Positions 11,133 to 22,290 of a DNA stretch of 64,000 nucleotides are shown piece by piece. This stretch comes from Cucumis sativus. Taxonomy: Eukaryota; Streptophyta; Magnoliopsida; Cucurbitales; Cucurbitaceae. The translations under genes were made by a program, and so were the position numbers. The notes beneath the pieces were generated by a model. That model was given only the letters and a program-made list of their open reading frames with translations. It had not been told where the DNA came from and ran no database searches. Each line of letters begins with the position of its first letter. Positions within the stretch are counted from its first letter, which is position 1. The stretch lies in assembly GCF_000004075.3 (NCBI RefSeq), contig NC_026661.2, forward strand, positions 2,790,001-2,854,000. The letters are read 5' to 3'.

Positions 11133-14100
11133 TCATGTGCATTGAAAGAAGTGCTCCAGTGATGCCGACGTGAAAACATTAGAGGCCATCCTCTCGGGCT
11201 TCACTTCAGATACGTGAAGCTGACACTTGATGAATCTCTGTGGCATTTTAAATCAAACAAACTTCGCAGATTCGTTTTGAAAAATATGTAAGATTTCAAT
11301 GTAGCACATGGTTTTTAAAAGTTATGCTAGTTTCCTATAAGGTAATGTTTGAATTCTTAGTTAAATTCTAAAAATAAAAACAAGTTCCAGGTAGATTGTA
11401 GATAACATAACAAAGTCTACAAGTGCCTATAGCTAAAAGTAGAGTGTTCATAAGCTTGATTTTTAAGTTTAATTTTTAAAGATTAGTAAGTGGACCTTGG
11501 TGTGTGATCACCCTCAATAAACTTGGATTACTAAATTATATGGAAACAAACCGCTAATTGAGATATGATTTCAGGATCTGAGTCGATATGCCAATCAGGT
11601 TCCAGTTGCCGAACAAAAGACGTCCTCCCATTTTCTGTACTACAGAAGAGAACCTAAACAAAGAAGTACAAAATTCAACCATGTAAACATAGTTCAGCTA
11701 GCTTCTCACAGGAGGTCTTAATGGGGAGGGATGCCAAAAGCATTAAGAAATTTAGTAAGAAAAAGAAATAATAGACAAAAGGATATTAAACGCCCAACAC
11801 ACTGCAGCAACCAAGAAACAAGCAAATAAAATATAACGTAAAACACTAGGATCAATTTATCAACCTCATAAGGATAAGGAAACTATGAACAATAAGCAGT
11901 CGAAACTTATGAAATAAATAAAGTTGATAGGGCCAACCTTTTCCTTGATCAAGCCACCTGATGCGAAAACACCAGCATCTTCTAGAGCCACAATAACCTT
12001 TCTCTGCACAAAATATTTTTTCAGTATTAAAACTAATAAAATGATGGTATATGAAGATACTGCAAAAGGAAATGCCTTCGAACCATGGAGTTTTAGGGAA
12101 CAAGGTAGATTGTAGCTCCCAGATCATAAACTGAGTACCAAAAAGCATAAAGCTGTTGTATAGAGTTAGATTTTTAATCCTCAAACCATCCTTATTATTA
12201 TTATTATTATTTTCTTTTTGTTTCAAGTTTGAGCGTATTTTGACTGCATACCACCAGGAGAGAGAGCACAAATCTTCTATGCCAACCATTTAAAGTGAGC
12301 ATTTTGCAGACTTCACTTAAGTTTGGAAAGTTCATCCTGATAAATTAGTCTCACCTCGCTTTCCTCATCAAGAACTCTTTCCATCAAATAGAGATCACAA
12401 TAATTTGTGATCTCTAAAAGCACATCCACGACAGAGGACCTTACAGTTGCTTGATTCTGTCAATAGCATTACCAAACATCAACACAAAACGATAATTCTT
12501 TCTCAAAGACAATTTCACTCCAAAACACATAGATAGGAAAAATACCACAGCCTGCAGCTCTTCTGGACTTTTTTCCTCCAAAATTATTCCAAGCAGACGA
12601 CAAGTTACCTAAAATAACAAGAATTGGAATCAGAACTTATCATTACAATTTGTAAACTGTAACATACTTCTACAAGATGAAAGGTCGACTTCACTGCGTA
12701 AGCTTTTGGGCACGTAGTATGATAAACATTAACTTGAAAGGTTAATCTTACGTGTGATGAATGGTCAATGAGATTAGACTTTAAAGGCTATCCATTTCTA
12801 ATCAAATAACTCATATCTAGCTTTCACCATATGAAGGATCATCGGACATGTTTTCATTACCTTTCTTCCACCACCAAGCTTTTGTCTAACAATTTGCTCC
12901 AAAGTTGGCTGAAAAACACCACACTCATTATAAACTATGTAATGAATACTAATAAATTGTAAAAATACACATTTTTAGTCTATGAAAAAGTTTTCACTCA
13001 GCTCTTAAGCTTGAAAAGGCAACATAACCCTTGAGGTATGAAATCTGGTCCAAGTTGGTCTTTGAAATGCATATTACATCAATGATGCTAATAGGATCTA
13101 GTTAAATGATATCGTATCAATGCTTAACTGACGTGTCAAGCATAATAATTAATAATTATATATACATTGCATGTTTGTTCTTCTTTCACATATCAAATAA
13201 ATAAAATTAATACAACTTGTGACATTATCAAAATTCATTAGACATGTAAAGCACAATATCAATTAATTTGCTCAATAAAATTTTTGCTAGTACCAGTAAG
13301 GGAATAATTATTCTAGGAACCAAACTTCAGGAGTTATAATGTGAGAAACTTAAGGATGAAAGTGAAAACTTTTTCAAACTACAAATACAAAAGATGTATT
13401 TTTCCTAAACCACAACTGACCTTCTGTGCACCTGCGTCATCTGAAGGAGAAAAAACTGCAGAAGTAATCAATTGTGAATTTGAACTTGTGCTGATGTCAG
13501 AGTTGCCTGCTGAAGAAGTTTGCCTTTTTGGTTGTCTTCTGCGATGTCCACTAGGTGGTCTTAACAGTTTCCATGAGAATATGACAGCAAGAGCCAAACC
13601 CGCAATAGCACTAAGAGATCGGAAATTCTGCAACAAATTAGAACATGAAGCATCAAATTGTGATCTTAGTTGAACATCTGTTACACCTGCCACTGTCCAA
13701 AGAAAACAGACAACTCCATCAAAAACAGGTATTTCCAACAAAAATTAGTACTTTGCAGCACCTGTGTTTTACTAATGACACACACTGTGATAGGAATGCT
13801 ATGAGTAAATAATTAAAGTATTAAGAGCATATTAGCAACTCATTAATGAGCCTGTTAGGGAAGTTTGATTATAAATAGAGGTTAAGGGAATGAGGAAGGT
13901 AAGCTATATTTTGAAGTATGAACTACGACGTGAGAGCATCTCAAGTTTGGGCGGGTCCAAGTACCTCGGACACTTGGTTTATCATGTAATTCAATATCAT
14001 TTTATATTTAATATATTCAGGTTCTATTGTTTCTTTCCAGCAACCATGTCACAAAAGTGCATGCAACAACAAAAACAGGAGCTAAAAAACAAAAAAGTTT

Positions 14101-16917
14101 GTACTCGTATTTCTATCCTTAAAAAGTGTACAACAACCCATCAATAACTGTCGGATTATGCCCACTTTGGATTCCTCAGGATCTTGTCAACCTCATTAGT
14201 TGAACTACTAGGAGCTCTGAAGACCGGAAAGTTGAAATATTTGCAAGGACAACTTAAACTAGAGTAAGTCTTCCTCCTTTAGATATGCTAGTTGGGGATT
14301 CCTTTAGATATGCCTACTTTGAGGATCGATTCCCATGGAAAGTTCCAATTACCAAAGGGGCTACTAAGCTGAAGTGAAAGAGAAGTTATTAGCCCACCAC
14401 CACTAATCTACAAACATTTTTTTTATATAACAGCATTCATTGAAAAAAAAAATTAAAGAATACAAGAGCATACAAAAACAAAGCCCACAATAACAAATTC
14501 CACTAATGAAAGGGTTTCCAACTAACTAAGATATTGTCTAGCAAATAATAACAAAAGATCTTCGAAATCGAAGCCCAAATAGAAACATAGAACCTCGACA
14601 AGGACTAAAACTCACAAGGGTTCTTATCCACACCTCAAAATACTCCATTGTTCCTCTCCCCCCAAATATCCCACAACAAAGCACACACCCCCATGAAACA
14701 CAAAAAACGACCTTTTTCTTTGAAAGGTGGATGAAGGCAGAACTCCCCCATCATCAAACAAATGTCCCTTTGGCGAGCAATCACAAGCTCAAACTCCTAA
14801 GATAACAATTCTACACCAGTCCCGCAAACTTCCACTCCAAAGAAGGTGGTCAAAGTTTTCCTCAGCCTTCCGACAAACGATACAACAAAAATGATCCATT
14901 AACAAAGGCATATTTCTCGAGGTTCCATTGTGTTCACACGGCTGAGAGAACTTGCCAATGTCAAGGAAAACTTGACTTTCTCCAGACATTGATCCTCACC
15001 ACTGTATTGCAGATTTATGCATCAAACCTTTTTTTTTCTTCTAGAAAAAAAATCCTTTCAAGGACTACCAAATAAGTGGTCAATTTTTTATTTGCCAAAG
15101 GGAGCAAGAGGATTGTAATTTGCAAACTGAGATGATCAACTTTGTTTCCATGGCTCCTGGAAAAAACCTACTCAAGTCAAAAAAGGTACAGTAATAAAGG
15201 ATCTCTTGGTCTCAATTCAACTCTCTCAAGTGTTTAACTTCCCTCTTGATCTCTCATAAAATATAAGCTATGAAGATTGTATGCAAAAGGAATCCTCTGT
15301 TGCACATTCCTGAATTTGAGTCAAAGCCTTTTCCTTGAGATTGGTAATCACAAATTCTGATCACCAAACAGTACAGTTTCTCATGGTTAAGTTTATAGAC
15401 CCCCCTTCTGCTTTTTTACTCCTCACTCATCTTTGAGTGTGTTGATAACAAGGATGGGATCCTAAACTTTTCCTTCTCCCACAAACACAACTTGACATTT
15501 AATAGTGATTGAGGAAAATTTGGCTACAATCCCTCTTCCAACACTTTTTCCACCCCCTTCTATTGATGTTGTTAGAATTAGCAGGCTTGTTGTATGTTGA
15601 AAGCCCAAAGGTTTTCAGTCTTTTATGTTTCCCTAATGGTCTTTCATTCTTTTAATTAGGTTTGTATTGCCTATAAATTAATGCTCTCATGTATCATTAG
15701 TTTTATTAAGAAAGATTTACACCGTAGTTTTTCTCCCAGAACTAGGGTTTCCACATAAAACTTGTGTTTGTTCTTTGTCTCTACATTCAATAGATGCTAT
15801 ATGTGATATTACCATCCTGAAATAGTCCTGTAACATAGTCATTACTCATTGGATGATCTTGTTCCAAGACTTATTAAAGGCAACGTGGACCAGGATTGAA
15901 GACTACGATCTACGAATGAAATTTCTTCATTGAATTTCAGTAAAACTTTGAAATTGACACTTTGACAAGTGAGATAGGATCCTAGGTTAGATGCCTGGGA
16001 AAGAAATTTTTACCATTTTTCTGTAGTCCACAACCTTTGAACAAAGAAGTAAAAAAATTCAAGTTCTACTGTTGGTCACAAATCGACTTCTCACATCACT
16101 GGTCAGCACCTCCAAACATCTACCTACAATAAAGCTATTTATCCTGCTGGCCATAAAATTCTATAGAAAATGCTAGAGTTTCGATCTCCCTCCTGAAGGG
16201 ATTTTGGTGTCACCTCTGAAGCCATAAAACTTCCTTGCATTGAATCTATGTTTTCATTCAAAATGCCCCTTTTGTCCGGCAACTCCAGGATAAGGGATTT
16301 TTTCTATAAGCTCTTTATTTAAATATTTGTCATCATTATTAATATTAGTAGTAGTATTATTTTAGATATCATTGCACCTTGACTAACAGCAAACAAATAT
16401 GAAACACAATGATTATAGCTAAAATCAAACCACCAACTAGCATCTGAGGTTACTGCTCACAAACAATAAAATCTTTTTAAGAATTAGTAAAGTTACAGCT
16501 CTCGATTCTGGCCAATTTCAAACAATCATCAGACATCAGTCATAATTTACCAGAGTGATGGCAAGAACATCACAACTTGGGAAAGACAACAATCTTACTA
16601 AAAAGTCTACAGCATTAACAAATCAATTAAGAGAGCCGGATAGCTTTATATATCAATCAAGCGAAATTATGGGGCTGAGCATTTAACACAAATTCCAGAC
16701 CCGTCACTACAAAATCTAGAACGAGAAGCAGAATTTGAAAACAGAATTTCCAAAAATGAACTGCAAAACGCAACGAAATGAATAGAGACGAAAGGAATGG
16801 AAAACAAACCCGAGTTTGAAACAATATCGAGAATAAAGTGGAGAGTTTAACACTTAGATTACTCCCGAGCCTCTTGATTAGCCGGACGAGCTCCTCTTTT
16901 GAAGAAAATTCCGCCAT
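11133..16917 (-). CDS. PEX22: Peroxisome biogenesis protein 22 (PEX22), 8 exons, about 266 aa
   Basis: PEX22 is a small peroxisomal membrane protein that tethers the ubiquitin-conjugating enzyme PEX4, which recycles the import receptor PEX5. Exons on the minus strand: 16810-16917, 13421-13627, 12861-12908, 12546-12608, 12355-12456, 11938-12003, 11552-11653, 11133-11237; all junctions keep phase. The N terminus MAEFSSKEELVRLIKRLG and later blocks (RRRQPKRQ; IVRQKLGGGRKVTCRLLG; ESEEKVI-like helix; FVRQLEPDWHID; RFIKCQLHVSEVKPERM) match plant PEX22 as I remember it. One hydrophobic segment lies at about residues 40-58 (SLSAIAGLALAVIFSWKLL), followed by a basic cluster. The product is about 17 residues shorter than the 283-aa Arabidopsis protein: I could not find a segment equivalent to its short acidic/FFQPVK stretch before PTLEQIV. 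Exon 4 has two possible ends: a GT donor at 12545 (adding Ala-Val) or a GC donor at 12551. I chose GT. Intron 1 (3.2 kb) and intron 2 carry transposon remains. Confidence 0.88.
12975..13383. mobile_element. MITE-like element in PEX22 intron 2
   Basis: About 410 bp. The left end (from 12975, 'tttttagtctatgaaaaagt' and then 'tttcactcagctcttaag') matches the reverse complement of the right end (to 13383, 'agtgaaaactttttcaaact'). Terminal inverted arms are about 60-70 bp and imperfect. No protein is encoded. The right end lies only about 38 bp from the exon 2 donor site. I could not settle a target duplication. Confidence 0.65.
14417..15590 (-). mobile_element. 3' end of a LINE (non-LTR retrotransposon), decayed
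   Basis: Read on the minus strand, 14789-14989 gives CIVCRKAEENFDHLLW, the zinc-binding motif that follows plant LINE reverse transcriptases (zf-RVT). Just beyond it comes a frame reading GVCALLWDIWGERNNGVF, the usual tail of this domain. The minus-strand 3' end falls at about 14417 where the plus strand shows a T-run, as expected for a short poly(A) tail. The upstream part (15000-15590) is too eroded to place with confidence. It sits in PEX22 intron 1, antisense to no exon and in the same direction as the gene. A related fragment lies at 48380-48900. Confidence 0.7.
15591..15800 (+). repeat. Possible fragment of a copia-type LTR (fossil)
   Basis: A TATA-like motif (tgcctataaatta) is followed by a T- and C-rich stretch with 'ctagggtttcc', the arrangement often seen in the R-U5 part of plant Ty1/copia LTRs. 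No partner LTR or internal region was recognised. It is short and old. Low confidence. Confidence 0.3.
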
Positions 16918-19900
16918 TAGAGAACCCTAAGACCCTGTGATATCGAAGAATCCACGTCCGCCGCGGGGGTTGCTCAGTGGATTACTATTACGGCGGGAAG
17001 AGAATACATTTCCATTCTGGTCTCCTCCAACCATGAGAGCTTTCAAAGGATTTTTTAATATTATTATTTTGAAAAGGATTTTTTTAGTTTCAAATAAGAG
17101 TTTCTGAAAAATAAAAAAATTGGCTAACTATTTCGTCTAACAAAATTCATTATTTTTCCATCCAATGTAAATATTTTATTCTTATTCAGTGTGTTTTTTT
17201 CATCTTTTTTAAATGAAATAAGTTTTCTACTCTATTGCTAAATATATAGTTCAATTGATATAATGTTTAAGTTTTAAAATTAAGTTGTTTGACTCATCTA
17301 TCTTGTATACATACATAGTTAAAATAGTAAATAAATATCACCTTTGATAAATTTTAACCTTGAATAATGAAAAGTTTTACATTGATTAATTGTAAGTAAT
17401 ATTTACTCTACTTTTTATACCAAGTCAAATTTTACTCTTTATTTTATTAAAAGAAATAACTTTTTTGGAACAATCTTAAAGTTAGAAGAGCAAAATTAGA
17501 ATTTTCCTGAGGTTCAGCCAATTAACTAAAACTTAATTCAAAATTTTAATTAAGGATACTTATGTATAATCTAACCATTATTATTGTTATATTATTAAAA
17601 AATTTCATGATTTTTTTTCTCTATTAATGGAGCAAAATCGACCTGAAAATTACAATGAATTATAATACTATGTTTTCTTAATTTATCATTGATTTACATC
17701 CAAGAAGTCAGATAGTAAAATCCTTTATTATTTTCTTGTAAAAAGGTATACATAAGGATTAGCCCATAAACAGTTAAAAAAATTTAAACCCAAAAGGAAT
17801 TTTAGATCTAAAAATTTAATTTTTTTTTTATGTAATTTCTATTTTTAATTATATAAACTTAAAAACTTAAAATATCATAATCAATTAGCTAAACTCAAAT
17901 TGAGTGGTTATTTAAAAATGGACGGTATATCTAACAGTCTTAACACTTTGCGTGTTTTTAGAATAAGGTTAAAATTAGAGCCTGTTTTTAAATATTAGAT
18001 TTAGATCAGCTTAATCAGTAATGTAATCTTAATTATATATAGAAAGTGTTAACTACTAATGGAATAATAATCCAAATGGGATATGGTTGTGGGAAGTTGT
18101 TCTTTGTTCCCACTTTTTCCAATCAAGTTAGGTCTTGTATTCTTCGCTTTTTCTTCAACAAGTTTTCATCAGCCTAACCCTATCTTCTTCATCTCCCCAA
18201 AATTCTTCTTTCTTCTTTTGCAAGGTGCAACATTTGGAGGTTAAATATTAAATCTCTCTAACTTAGCGATACAATAATTAAATTTACCTTCAACTATTAG
18301 TTTAGTTTAAGTTTTTTTTCATGAATTGACGGTTTAATATAGTATCAGAGAGGTCCTTGCATTGTCGTTTCCTTTCCAATTAAAATTGATTTTCACTTGT
18401 TGGACATTTCTACAATAATTAAATTTGTCTTTAACCACTAGCTTAAGCTTTTAGATGAATTGGTTGTTTAATAGTTTACACCTATATTAGTTTAAGTTTT
18501 TGGATAGACTGATGGTTTAAAATGGTATTAGAGAATCCCAGAATTCTTTGAGATTATTTTCTTAGCCTCGTGTTTAAGTACTTATCATGTTATTTCCTCC
18601 TCAATTAATATTAATTTTCACTTATTAAGTCTTTCTTGATAAGTGTTAGATATTAAATTTGTTTTCACCTATCAACTTAGTGATTTAAGGTATGTAGTCA
18701 AAGTTTGGCCAAGTTAGATAAAATTAGTGTCGATCTTTGTTACGGTAGGTAGAAATTAAAATTAATTAACAATATTGACATTCAAACCACTCTTATTTTC
18801 TTTTGGTTCACACATTCCTACAACTCATACCTTCTCCTACCTAAGTCACTAACCACACTTCTTATTCTCACCCACCTAATAGCATTAACATTATTTACTT
18901 GTGTATTAGGCATGTGATACGTTGAATCACTTGTTACAGTTCCTGACTTTCTTTATCATAAGAAAAGTTTGTTGATTTTTATAAAAAAAATTACATTCTT
19001 TTGCAAATTTGCAATTTGAATTTTATACCATAATTTTAAAATATGCGATGTTGAAAAACTACAAAATAACGTATTTTTTGTATTATGTATGACTCCCACT
19101 CGTCTATGTACATCCTATGCACTTCAAACGTGTCAAAGAGTTCATACATTGACATAGGAACACTCATTTGAATTTTGATTGACTCAAAATCTAACGAGTC
19201 TTGATTATCTGTCATTCATATGTGTTAATTTAACTTTAGAGATGTTTTCAAACTCTTCAATAAACCTTATTTTGAATTTCCATCATGCACTATCTAGCTT
19301 CTACTAAGCATGTCCCTAACACTTCCCTCTCAACCTCTACTTTAACTTGTTGATTGACATGACATAGACATGCTTTTCAACGTATGTTTCTTTCATGTTT
19401 CCTCCCAGAAATCAATCAGTGAAGGAAAACGAAGGCCTTGGGCCTTGGCTAGAAGCAGTTATCTACCCTAGGCTTAGCTTTTCTTCTGCTACTTCTCGTG
19501 CAACCACTTATTTTACCGATCTCACAACCTCTCTTTCTAATAGCATGGACAATCTCGCAGCTTTAATTTGCACCTTTCCACTCTGTATTATGAATCCCCC
19601 TCTTATCTTTCTCTCTCTCCCTCCTTGGTCTCGCCCTTTTTCTCTCTTCGGCGAGGAGTAGTCTTAACCCATTATCAAATGAATTAGCATGTGTGCATAA
19701 GATAGTGTTCTAATGCTACCTATAATTAAGTATCATAGTTATATGTTGTTGAATAAAGGATATATTGGATAAGTGCATGAATGTGTTAAAATATTACAAT
19801 TGATCTAGAGATTATTGAGCTAGATCAAACATAAATTTAATCAAATATGAACTAGTTAAAAAGTAATTATCTTCGCACTGACACATGTTGCCAAAGAAAA

Positions 19901-20874
19901 TACAAAGTCCAAAGTGCTATCTGCCCAAATGTGTTGAATAGTTTCAAATATAACCACACCCAACTAAAAAAGTCTGGAAAAATTAACTTAGTTGATCACA
20001 TCCATCAAATTAAACCGGTGAACCTAATGTGTTCAAACTTCAAAGAAATTAAATTCTTGTGTATGATATGTTGATGAGTAGGTATAACACCTTGATGAGT
20101 AGGTACAACAAGTCAAAGTGTCAAGCCGATTTGGGTCGGTGTAACATGTGTCTTATCCTGTTCCATTTAAAGTTGACAACATCATTTTATTGTTAGGTTA
20201 TACAGGGTAACTAAATACTCTCTCAATTATTCCTTGTTTTATTACATTGTTATCTTTTAAAAATAATAAAGGATATATAACAGTATTTAAGAATATTTGT
20301 GAAGCAGAATCACGATGGAAATTAATTTAAAAAGAGATGTATTTATTAAAAGAATCTCAATTGTGTAATACACTGTCTAAGCTTAAAAAAATAGATTGAG
20401 TGTATCCAAGACCAACTGAAAAGATATCTAATTAAGTTTCGTACAACACCAAAAAGATCTTGAAACTCAGATTAAAGAAAAGACCTTCACTTTAATAATT
20501 GACCACTCACATAAGCTCCACCACTAGAATTAGAAAATAGGAGGAGAAAAAAATTAAATATTCACAAATTTCATAATGGTGTCTAATCTTCTTCTTCTTT
20601 TTTTTTTCCTTTTAAACTTTAAATTCACCCATTATATATCAATTGAGTTATGGTATGAGTTAGTTATTAAATGTAAAAGAATGTTCTTGGTTGGTATACC
20701 TATGAGTGTTTAAATTTTGATTTGATAAGAACAAAATATTAGAAAAGGGGTGGCAGGAGCAGGGGGACATGATCTCCTAAAATCAGAGATTTTTCACTTT
20801 AATTATAAGTTTATAACATGGAAGAAAAATAATGATAATGATAATAATAAACAAGGCCAAATTAAAGAAGGAAA
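16918..20874. other. Gene-free region upstream of PEX22
   Basis: The first 120 bases are GC-richer (ccgccgcggg) and likely hold the PEX22 promoter and leader. The rest is AT-rich with no supported gene. The open frame at 19395-19661 (+) lacks any known domain. Repeated LTR-like fragments lie at about 18190-18680. Confidence 0.5.
18190..18680 (+). repeat. Decayed LTR-like fragments with primer-site-like ends
   Basis: Three related passages of the form 'taaatttgt-tt-acc(t)atcaactta...aattg-tggtttaatatagtatcagag' follow one another. The end resembles the tRNA-Met primer site TGGTATCAGAGC next to the left LTR of plant copia elements. A further copy lies at 22075-22290. No coding part is present. 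These are fossils; family and age are uncertain, but divergence among the copies is high. Confidence 0.35.
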
Positions 20875-21273
20875 TTACAGAAAGAGACAAGGAGTTTTCA
20901 AAACTTGGGAGCAATTCTGAACAAAACTATCTGAATCACAGTGGTAATTAAGGAAATTCCTCTCCCTACTCACAAGACTTGGAGGAAGCACAACCTCCAT
21001 GGAAGCTCCCAATAGATACCGTTGCGTGTGGCTCTGGCAGGTGTTGCAAAGCAAGCACCGGACGTGCCGCAGGGCCAAGAAATTCGCGCTGTGAACCGAT
21101 TTGTCGCACTTCCCGCACAAATACGCCTCGTCGGCTTCGCAATACAGCGACGCCCTGGAACCGCATAGCTCACACCGTACAGGATCGCCACCGCCGGCTG
21201 CCCCGTCATCGGTGGTCCGACGTTGCCGGACGGCGACTTGGGTCGTTTCTTCCTGTTCTACACCTTTGCACAT
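20875..21273 (-). CDS. Single B-box zinc-finger microprotein (BBX30/BBX31 type), 132 aa
   Basis: This is a short B-box protein without a CCT domain, like Arabidopsis BBX30/BBX31 (miP1a/miP1b), which act as microproteins that pair with CONSTANS-type B-box factors. Residues 34-76 carry one complete B-box: CELC, C-X2-D (YCEAD), LCGKCD, then VHSANFLALRH. The N terminus MCKGVEQEE resembles the family start MCRG. An intronless frame runs from ATG at 21273 to TAA at 20875. The Arabidopsis proteins end in PFVFL, the peptide reported to recruit TOPLESS; here the end is TPCLFL, so the position is kept but two residues differ. A TATA box lies 66-76 bp upstream. Other frames over the same DNA are shadows. 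The family call is firm; one-to-one orthology with BBX30 or BBX31 is not. Confidence 0.88.
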   Translation of the reverse strand: MCKGVEQEETTQVAVRQRRTTDDGAAGGGDPVRCELCGSRASLYCEADEAYLCGKCDKSVHSANFLALRHVRCLLCNTCQSHTQRYLLGASMEVVLPPSLVSRERNFLNYHCDSDSFVQNCSQVLKTPCLFL

Positions 21274-21338
21274 GATTGTTTAATTTGTTGGAAATGGAAG
21301 CTTGATTGTCAAGGAAATGGGGATTTTGAGGGTGTTGA

Positions 21339-21349
21339 TTTATATATAG
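21339..21349 (-). promoter_or_regulatory. TATA box of the B-box gene
   Basis: Minus-strand CTATATATAAAT-type motif, 66-76 bp before the ATG at 21273. The spacing gives a leader of about 35-45 nt. Confidence 0.6.
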
Positions 21350-22074
21350 AAGGTTGGTAAATAGGACAAGAAGGAAAAGCAAGTTTCATTATTTATAATC
21401 AATCATACCCTTTATGTTATTTTTTTATTTAGATATAAAATAAAACATTATAAAATTTTACAATTCAAACATAAATTTTCTTTTTATTTATGATTTTTGT
21501 TTTATAATTTATACAATATTGTTCTTAAGTTTGAGTTGTTGGGTTGTTTAGTTAATATCTAAAATGTCTATCTATTTATTTGTAAATGGTAAACTAAGAC
21601 TAACAATGTTATCTAATTTTCTATTTTTTTTCTTTAATTTTAGATGGTCGGTCACTCGTGAAATTTAAAACTTTATTATATTTATAAATATTTTAATTGA
21701 TTTTATTATTTTAAAATATATCGTATTAAAAATTAATAATAAATTTAGAATAGTTGATTAGTTGAATCGGTGCATGTAGGTAGTTTCTATTGAAGCATTA
21801 ATCAAATTAACTTTTTTTTTCTATTAATTAGTTAATTAAATTCTTAACGTGGGTGTGAATGTAAGAGTAAGTCGACTCCTCATCATACATTCATTCTTTA
21901 GTGAGAGGTTAGAAGTTTGAGTATCTTTGCCCCAAATGATTGTACTAAAAAAACTCATATTTAATTTTAGAAAATATAAAAGATTCAATAAGTTCCAATC
22001 CCTCACATGCCTAATGAAGCATTTTGTGGGGGTCAAGAGCTATTTAGGTAAGTTAAGAAAGTATATGGAAAATA

Positions 22075-22290
22075 TTAGGTATTATATTAGATTTGTTATC
22101 ATCTATTAGCTTAGATTTTTTAGTCAATTGGTGACTTATAATGGTATTGGAGCAAGTAGTCTAAAGAGGTCATGTTTTCAAACTCGATTTTTTTCTTTTT
22201 TTTAATTTCAAGTTCACAGGTGGATGGTGTTAGACATTATATTAAATTTGTCTTTGTCTATCAACTTAAAAATCCGCTATTGGCATGTGT
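22075..22290 (+). repeat. Decayed LTR-like fragment
   Basis: Related to 18190-18680: 'tattagatttgtta-tc-atctattagctta...caattggtgacttataatggtattggagc', followed by a second start of the same motif at about 22229. Old and without coding sequence. Confidence 0.3.

Noticed and set aside
12546-12551. GC donor at the end of PEX22 exon 4
   Set aside because: A normal GT donor six bases further keeps the frame, so a second GC-AG intron is not needed; cDNA would decide.
19395-19661. 88-codon frame (+)
   Set aside because: No domain, no promoter and no splice context; likely chance.
20966-21283. Overlapping frames on both strands across the B-box gene
   Set aside because: Shadows of the B-box coding sequence.
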